A stretch of 64,000 nucleotides of DNA from Nitrospira sp. (GTDB lineage: Bacteria; Nitrospirota; Nitrospiria; Nitrospirales; Nitrospiraceae): NCBI GenBank assembly GCA_022226935.1, contig CP092081.1, positions 3,321,566-3,385,565 on the forward strand, read 5' to 3'. This document shows, in pieces, positions 59,222 to 64,000 of the stretch. Numbering within the stretch: the first letter of the stretch is position 1; the number at the start of each line of letters is the position of its first letter. The position numbers and the translations under genes were made by a program. The notes below the pieces were generated by a model, which searched no databases, was not told where the DNA came from, and was given only the letters and a program-made list of their open reading frames with translations.

Positions 59222-59931
59222 GCCGGTGGAAGGAGTTCCGGAGGGAACCAGTCGCCGGCGAATGGACGAGAAAGCAAAAACGGGGCTATCACCGGGTGCG
59301 GTCCCTCCTCTGGTTCTGGGAATGCCACCAGTTCCAGGTGCTCTGGGTCACGCTCTCCACGGCAGAAGGCGGGGATGCGGAGAAGCTGACCTACCATCAT
59401 AAACAACTGCGTCAGCGGATCGAACGCCAGCTCGGCTTTCAGGGGTTGGAGTATTACCAGGTCCGGACTGAGGAAGGGCATGGCGTCCTCCATATCTTCT
59501 GGGCCTGGCGGGTGCCGGACGGGGAGCGCGCCCGCCGCTTCTGGATCTCTCAGGAATGGCTTTCCTCCCAGTGGCAAGCCCTCCACGGGGCTCCGGTGGT
59601 CTGGATCAAGGCCTATCAGCCTAGCCATCGTTCACGAAACCGTCTCAGCCGCTATGTCATCAGCCAGTACGTCCAGGATCAATGTGGCTACGTGAATATG
59701 TGTTGGTCCTGGAAGCGGTCGCTGGGCTTTCCCATCAGCCGACTGTGGGAGGAGATGCGGCATCAATGGTCGACCAGGAATGCCTACCGACGGATCAGAG
59801 GCGAGATTGAAATCCCGAGGATCGTTTTCATCAAGACCTGGGAGGATCTGCTGTCAGGGCATCCCATTTGGTTTAGCGGCACCATTCTGCAACTCGTGCT
59901 GGGGAAGGGGCTTGTCTATCAGGAGGTGTGA
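59218..59931 (+). CDS. Unrecognised protein resembling rolling-circle Rep proteins
   Basis: A 237-residue protein rich in Trp, Arg and His. Three stretches resemble the HUH Rep layout in order: VLWVTLST at 41-48 (motif 1), GHGVLHIFWAW at 87-97 (motif 2, His92 but Phe94 where the second His is expected) and RYVISQYVQ at 145-153 (motif 3, Tyr146 and Tyr151). Motif 2 is therefore degenerate. The ATG at 59218 is chosen because it overlaps the excisionase stop; the frame runs up to 59005 but that overlaps the excisionase gene. I call the family link weak; the protein is otherwise unknown. Confidence 0.5.
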   Translation: MSRWKEFRREPVAGEWTRKQKRGYHRVRSLLWFWECHQFQVLWVTLSTAEGGDAEKLTYHHKQLRQRIERQLGFQGLEYYQVRTEEGHGVLHIFWAWRVPDGERARRFWISQEWLSSQWQALHGAPVVWIKAYQPSHRSRNRLSRYVISQYVQDQCGYVNMCWSWKRSLGFPISRLWEEMRHQWSTRNAYRRIRGEIEIPRIVFIKTWEDLLSGHPIWFSGTILQLVLGKGLVYQEV

Positions 59932-59933
59932 GG

Positions 59934-60185
59934 ATGATCTGGCATCGATGCGATCTGAAGCTGCCGAGTCTATTTGGGCCGGCAGGTTGCAGACAGGAAG
60001 CCACCACGTATGATCGTGCGCGCAAAGCCTGTCTCTGTTCTGAGCATACGAAGGAACGGCTCTGCGAGTTTTGCCAATTTGAACGGGCGTGGGTGCGGTT
60101 TTGTTATAGGGAGCATGACGTCACATGCGAAATCTGGCTCTGTATCGACTGTGCGGGGCTGACCACTCGTAGTCTCGATTCTTAA
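59934..60185 (+). CDS. Cys-rich small protein of the integrated element
   Basis: An 83-residue protein with ten Cys, at 6, 19, 33, 35, 44, 47, 57, 65, 70 and 73. Pairs include C-x-C (33/35) and C-x2-C (44/47, 70/73), so zinc-binding ribbons are likely. AGGAGG precedes the ATG, 2 bases after the Rep-like stop, so it is part of that operon. No family recognised. Confidence 0.6.
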   Translation: MIWHRCDLKLPSLFGPAGCRQEATTYDRARKACLCSEHTKERLCEFCQFERAWVRFCYREHDVTCEIWLCIDCAGLTTRSLDS

Positions 60186-60301
60186 AATTCTCGGCTACCG
60201 CCACATGGAATATTCGCTCGATTAAACCAGGCCTTGGCATTGAAAGCGGACATTTCCTCAGCATGCCAGGATTTTTTCAGTTGGGTCTATAATCTATGGC
60301 T

Positions 60302-60329
60302 GTGATGAATTTGTGACGGACGCTATGCT
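60302..60329 (+). promoter_or_regulatory. Promoter with two GTGA repeats upstream of the response regulator
   Basis: GTGA at 60302-60305 and at 60313-60316, exactly 11 bp apart (as TGTGATGAATT and TGTGACGGACG), then a -10 hexamer TATGCT at 60324-60329. This is the layout of direct-repeat sites for OmpR/PhoB regulators. The same features precede cld. Confidence 0.5.
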
Positions 60330-60364
60330 AAAGGCATTCCTGCTGCCTCGAATATATGGTTTTT

Positions 60365-61084
60365 ATGGCTAAACAAATTCTTGTCGTAGAAGACGACTTA
60401 GATATTGGTCGGCTCTTGGAGATGCACCTGACCGACACCGCATATGCCGTAGAGATCGCCAAAACCGGAGAGGATGGCCTTCAATGTGTGCTCTCGAAGA
60501 GATATGACCTTATTATTCTTGACGTGATGCTGCCTGGCATCGACGGGTTAGAGATATGTCGGCAGCTTCGATCGCTCCCCACCTATACACCCATCCTCAT
60601 GTTGACTGCGAAATCCTCAGAAATAGACCGGGTCCTTGGGCTGGAAGTTGGTGCTGACGACTATGTTACTAAACCATTTAGTGTTCGAGAACTGCTCGCA
60701 CGTGTAAAGGCCCTCTTCCGCCGTTCTGAAGCATTTAGAGATAAGACGCAGGACCTTCAGAAAACTATCCGCGCAAAGGGCCTCTTCATCGATGTTGAAA
60801 AACGGAAGGTCACAGTGAGAGGCAGCTTGAGGGATCTCACGGCCAAAGAGTTCGATTTGCTCCTGCAGTTTGCATCCCATCCAGGCCGAGTTTATACGCG
60901 CAGTCAGCTTCTCGATTCGGTCTGGGGTTACGGTCACGACGGCTATGAACACACGGTAAATTCCCATATCAACAGATTGCGCGCCAAGATTGAAAAGGAT
61001 TCGGCCAAGCCCGACTTTATTCTGACTGTGTGGGGCGTCGGATACAAATTCTGTGAACTAGAAGGATCCGGCTTAAAGGACTGA
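60365..61084 (+). CDS. OmpR/PhoB-class response regulator
   Basis: A 239-residue regulator. The receiver domain has EDDLDIG acidic residues, a phospho-Asp in DLIILDVMLPGIDG and Lys in DYVTKPFSVRELLAR. The winged-helix domain ends NSHINRLRAKIEKDS and ILTVWGVGYKFCE. ATG 60356 is an alternative start, and no strong ribosome site is seen for either. The kinase gene starts 2 bases after the stop. It lies between the integrated element and cld; 180 bases of gap precede it. Confidence 0.9.
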   Translation: MAKQILVVEDDLDIGRLLEMHLTDTAYAVEIAKTGEDGLQCVLSKRYDLIILDVMLPGIDGLEICRQLRSLPTYTPILMLTAKSSEIDRVLGLEVGADDYVTKPFSVRELLARVKALFRRSEAFRDKTQDLQKTIRAKGLFIDVEKRKVTVRGSLRDLTAKEFDLLLQFASHPGRVYTRSQLLDSVWGYGHDGYEHTVNSHINRLRAKIEKDSAKPDFILTVWGVGYKFCELEGSGLKD

Positions 61085-61086
61085 CC

Positions 61087-62565
61087 ATGTCGCGGTCACT
61101 CTACGGCAAACTCGCCCTTGTGTTGCTCTTCCTGTTTTGTGCGGTTGGGGTTCTATACACTCTCCTAACGGTCTTCACGACGCGCATGTATCAGCAGGAA
61201 GTGAATCAGAAGCTGAACCGTGCTCTGGCCAGAAACATTGTTGCTGACCAGTTACTAAGCAGCCAAGGAGAGGTGAGTCCGTACGCTCTGAAAGAACTGT
61301 TTCACCTACTTATGGTTATCAATCCGAGCATTGAGATGTACTTGCTCGATGAGAATGGGGGCATAGTCAACTTCTCCGCTCCCACTGAGAAGGTCAAGCG
61401 CTCGGCTGTCTCGTTAGAACCAATACATCGTTTTCTCACCGAGGCGGACGCATTTCCTATTCTTGGTGACGATCCCCGTGATGCGACTCGCCAGAAGGTC
61501 TTTTCTGTTTCAGCCATACCCTTACACGGACAACCAACAGGATATCTGTACATTGTCCTTGGCGGAGAGGAGTATGACTCCGTCGCCGATATGCTGAATC
61601 GGAGCTACATCTTCCGGCTGAGTCTCTGGGCAGCACTTACCGGCTTACTGTTCGCTCTTTTGGGCGGTCTCTTTCTATTCAACATGCTCACCAGAAGGTT
61701 AACCAAACTAGCATCGACGATGGAAACGTTCGCAAAGAGCGATTTTTCAGAGGCGCTCGAGCTGCATCCTCAGGATTTCATTCCTGAGCGGAATAGTGAT
61801 GAAATTGATCGGCTCCGGTCCACATTCAATCGGATGGTAGAACGAATTCTTCAGCAAGTGGCCACTTTGAAGCAGACGGACATCCTTCGGCGTGAGTTGG
61901 TAGCCAATGTGTCCCATGATTTGCGTACCCCCCTGGCATCCTTGCATGGGTATCTGGAAACGTTACTGATGAAAGAAGGGACGCTTACACGAGAGGAATA
62001 CCGGACGTTTCTCGACATTGCCCTCAAGCAAAGCCAACGGCTTAGGGAGCTTGTGGGGGAACTCTTTGAATTGGCTCGCTTAGATTCGCGTGAAGCTCGC
62101 ATTCAATGCGAACAATTTTCTTTAGCCGAGCTTGTCCAGGATGTGTGTCAAAAGTTTCAACTCACCGTCGCAAATAGGGGGATAGCCCTAAAGAGCAGTT
62201 TTACAGATGATCTGCCATTTGTGGAGGCTGATATCGGCCTCATCGAGCGGGCGCTAGAAAACATAATCAATAATGCTACTCGCTATACACCGAGCGGAGG
62301 GACCATTGCGATTTCGTTAAGCCACGAATCCGGCTCGGTTATGATACGAATTTCTGATACTGGCTGTGGTATCGCTGATCACGACTTGCCTTATATTTTT
62401 GATCGTTTTTATAGGGCGAATCGACAAAATCAGCCTGGAGGAGCTGGGCTCGGGCTGGCCATTACTAAGCGAATCCTAGAGCTACATGGAAGTACAATTC
62501 GAGCAGAGAGTATACCTAACATCGGAACCATCATCAGCTTTGAACTGCCCACCGTGCACTTCTAG
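61087..62565 (+). CDS. Sensor histidine kinase partnered with the response regulator
   Basis: A 492-residue membrane kinase: a TM segment near 8-28 (ALVLLFLFCAVGVLYTLL), a periplasmic domain to about 175, a second TM (LSLWAALTGLLFALLGGLFL), HAMP to about 255, HisKA with phospho-His277 in ANVSHDLRTPLASLHGYL, then HATPase (ENIINNATRYTP, DTGCGIADHD, GGAGLGLAITKRI). AAGGAC precedes the ATG. Its periplasmic domain has no motif I recognise. The signal could be chlorite, oxidative stress or envelope stress; the link to cld is by position and shared promoter pattern. Confidence 0.9.
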   Translation: MSRSLYGKLALVLLFLFCAVGVLYTLLTVFTTRMYQQEVNQKLNRALARNIVADQLLSSQGEVSPYALKELFHLLMVINPSIEMYLLDENGGIVNFSAPTEKVKRSAVSLEPIHRFLTEADAFPILGDDPRDATRQKVFSVSAIPLHGQPTGYLYIVLGGEEYDSVADMLNRSYIFRLSLWAALTGLLFALLGGLFLFNMLTRRLTKLASTMETFAKSDFSEALELHPQDFIPERNSDEIDRLRSTFNRMVERILQQVATLKQTDILRRELVANVSHDLRTPLASLHGYLETLLMKEGTLTREEYRTFLDIALKQSQRLRELVGELFELARLDSREARIQCEQFSLAELVQDVCQKFQLTVANRGIALKSSFTDDLPFVEADIGLIERALENIINNATRYTPSGGTIAISLSHESGSVMIRISDTGCGIADHDLPYIFDRFYRANRQNQPGGAGLGLAITKRILELHGSTIRAESIPNIGTIISFELPTVHF

Positions 62566-62619
62566 TCTCTATTGTTCTCGACCGTTACGGGCCGCTCGCC
62601 ACATCAGGCGTGATAAAAA

Positions 62620-62663
62620 TGTGACAATTTCGTGAGATCGATGTGAAGGGGCAGGGCTATGCT
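62620..62663 (+). promoter_or_regulatory. cld promoter with three GTGA repeats at 11-bp spacing
   Basis: GTGA occurs at 62621, 62632 and 62643, exactly 11 bp apart, followed by a -10 hexamer TATGCT at 62658-62663. There is no good -35 box, as expected for an activated promoter. The repeat and -10 match the site upstream of the response regulator at 60302. The last repeat to -10 gap differs (11 versus 7 bases). Confidence 0.55.
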
Positions 62664-62716
62664 TGACCATGCATTGGGTTGTACCAGCCCTTTTAACCGA
62701 AAAGGAGAACGGACTT

Positions 62717-63511
62717 ATGAAGAGAATCAGTCAGATTTCGATGGTTGCGCTTCTATTATGCTTCCTTCCCATGTTGTCTGTAGTGAGTGAGGCGGCCATG
62801 GATCACGACAAGCTCTTAAAGGATCCTGGTGTCTACGCAACGTTTGCTGTGTTCAAGATGGGGGAGCACTGGTGGCAGATGGATCATGAAGCGCGTGTCA
62901 AGGCGGCCTCCGAAATGAAAAAGGTGTTCGAAAAGCACGCCGATAAGTTAATAGTCGATACGCATTTGCTTCGTGGTCTGTCTGAGAGAGCTGATGTACT
63001 TGTCAGGATTCACTCGAAAGAGATGGTTCATAATCAGAACTTCTTGTTAGACCTCATGGGGACCACTATGGGGATGGATATGAAAAATACTGACACCTTC
63101 AATGGCATCACCAAAACCCTAAATTATGTCCCTAGCTTCCCAGAAGAACTGAAGGGGGAGTTGAAGACACCGCCACCTCAGGGCAGCCCATACGTTATAG
63201 TGGTTCCTATACGCAAGGACGCAGAATGGTGGATTTCTGGACAAGACACCCGAACAGGCCTGATGAAGGAACACACGGATGCGACGGTCGCATACTTGAA
63301 GACGGTGAAACGGAAGCTCTATCACTCCAGCGGGTTGGATGATTGGGATTTTATTACCTACTTTGAAACATCCAAGCTGGATGATTTCAACAATCTTGTG
63401 ACTGGATTGCTCAAGGTCAAGGAGAACCGTCATAACAGGCGTTTCGGTGATCCTCTCCTGTTGGGGACCATTCGACCATTGGATGAAATCCTCGATATTC
63501 TCAGTCGCTAG
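62717..63511 (+). CDS. cld: Chlorite dismutase, periplasmic, haem b
   Basis: Converts chlorite to chloride and O2. The 264-residue protein has a signal peptide (ALLLCFLPMLSVVSEAA) and a long Cld two-ferredoxin-like-domain body. The proximal His186 lies in LMKEHTDATV, the distal Arg199 in LKTVKRKLYH, and Glu236 in KVKENRHNRRFG. These are spaced 13 and 50 residues from the His, exactly as His160, Arg173 and Glu210 of the Nitrospira defluvii enzyme. AAAAGGAG precedes the ATG at 62717; the frame extends to 62663. It follows the two-component genes after 151 bases. Confidence 0.92.
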   Translation: MKRISQISMVALLLCFLPMLSVVSEAAMDHDKLLKDPGVYATFAVFKMGEHWWQMDHEARVKAASEMKKVFEKHADKLIVDTHLLRGLSERADVLVRIHSKEMVHNQNFLLDLMGTTMGMDMKNTDTFNGITKTLNYVPSFPEELKGELKTPPPQGSPYVIVVPIRKDAEWWISGQDTRTGLMKEHTDATVAYLKTVKRKLYHSSGLDDWDFITYFETSKLDDFNNLVTGLLKVKENRHNRRFGDPLLLGTIRPLDEILDILSR

Positions 63512-63540
63512 TCTATTTCGCTCGCACGTTCCAGAACACG

Positions 63541-63566
63541 GTGACCACCTGGGAACAGGTGGTCAC
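63541..63566 (+). terminator. Hairpin after cld
   Basis: GTGACCACCT, loop GGGAAC, AGGTGGTCAC: a perfect 10-bp stem 30 bases after the cld stop. No T-run follows, so it may slow or protect the transcript instead of being a classical terminator. Confidence 0.5.
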
Positions 63567-63820
63567 ATCTATGCTGGTACTCACAAATCTTTACTTCTAA
63601 TACTTAGTTGTAGGCTCTATATGGCCCCACCCTGTCACCACCTGTTGGCTTCTCAGGGGGTGAGAGGGAGGAAATGCAGGGTTATTTTCAAATGGTGACG
63701 GCGATGCGCTAGCTTGGCCGTCCCCCTTGGTGAATTAGTGGCCTATGCAGAGTTGAGATGAAGACTTTTTCTGACCAGGATTATCAACTAGACGCGAAAT
63801 ATGCTGACCACGAAGGCCCG

Positions 63821-63878
63821 CCGGCCGCTCCGGACTGCCGGGGCCGGACGGCCGGGGGGCTCGGGGGCGCAGCCCCCG
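63821..63878. repeat. Two tandem GC-rich hairpins
   Basis: The first is a stem of CCGGCCG and TCCGG (63821-63827, 63829-63833) with CCGGACGGCCGG (63844-63855), one bulged base and a 10-base loop. The second is CGGGGGC (63862-63868), loop GCA, GCCCCCG (63872-63878). They resemble REP-like or element-end structures. No T-run follows. Confidence 0.45.
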
Positions 63879-64000
63879 CTTCACTTGATCTATATGGTCA
63901 CAGTAGAATCCTACACGTAAACATTCCTTGAGAGCACGTCGCTTTTTTTAGGTTCGCTGGGCTAGTGAAGAGTCGTGGTTTTGGGTGGATTAGGTAGAAT

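Larger units (their letters stand above)
63512..64000. other. 489-base right-edge region without gene
   Basis: No supported gene. It holds a 10-bp perfect hairpin at 63541-63566 just after cld, and two GC-rich hairpins at 63821-63878. The final 120 bases show nothing I recognise. A pseudogene remnant cannot be excluded. Confidence 0.4.

Noticed and set aside
56966..64000. Second att copy (tRNA-Cys 3' part) to mark the right end of the element
   Set aside because: Looked for TTCGAACCC and the CGGCGCCTCCA ending by eye and found no copy; the end may be outside the window or the repeat may be short.

Overview
The window looks like chromosome of a Nitrospira-type nitrite-oxidising bacterium (phylum Nitrospirota). 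I base this on gene content: a reductive TCA (rTCA) cycle gene set with two-subunit ATP-citrate lyase and a five-subunit 2-oxoacid:ferredoxin oxidoreductase, System II cytochrome c maturation, hopanoid genes, and a periplasmic chlorite dismutase whose key residues keep the spacing known from the Nitrospira enzyme. The species cannot be fixed from the sequence alone.

Layout. 1-1290 (minus): a secreted-protein gene cut by the left edge, queF and a stand-alone MTHFR C-terminal-domain protein. 1553-5954: a sigma70-like promoter, a long leader, the five-gene OFOR operon and its terminator. 5977-9723: small proteins, an Rsm22-type methyltransferase, a dual-specificity-type phosphatase and Fpg. 9860-22195: aclBA, aconitase, monomeric isocitrate dehydrogenase, fumarate reductase B and A, and sucCD. 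With the OFOR this covers most of the rTCA cycle; malate dehydrogenase and fumarase are not here. 22423-24783: a probable hopanoid C-3 methylase and a DUF72 protein. 25053-27775 (minus): ahcY and metK, each with its own terminator. 28023-32389: cytochrome c maturation (ResB, CcsA, two TlpA-like thioredoxins, CcdA). 32513-37544: a geranylgeranyl-reductase-family flavoprotein, BamD-like lipoprotein, KAS III, DUF47 and Pit phosphate transporter. 37510-40082 (minus): PhoR and PhoB. 40256-45092: ispH and smc.

45174-53389: promoter, squalene-hopene cyclase, hopanoid-associated phosphorylase, an MlaE-F-D-C lipid transport set, a short Omp85-type barrel and a DUF3187 protein. 53572-56786: dxs and ispG. 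With ispH, these supply isoprenoid precursors for the hopanoid branch.

56890-60185 is a small integrated element at a tRNA-Cys gene. A tyrosine integrase ends inside the tRNA. A zinc-finger protein lies next to it, then a palindromic operator, an excisionase-like HTH protein, a protein resembling rolling-circle Rep proteins and a Cys-rich small protein. 60302-63566 holds a two-component system followed by chlorite dismutase. The upstream regions of both carry GTGA repeats spaced exactly 11 bp plus the same TATGCT -10 hexamer, so this regulator probably controls itself and cld. The last 430 bases are non-coding with GC-rich hairpins.

The most interesting points are the tRNA-Cys element with its unrecognised Rep-like protein, the chlorite dismutase regulon, an FrdA without the FAD-linking His, a DXS with a changed GHQAYPHK signature, and an MCE lipid transport operon linked to a POTRA-less barrel and hopanoid synthesis.
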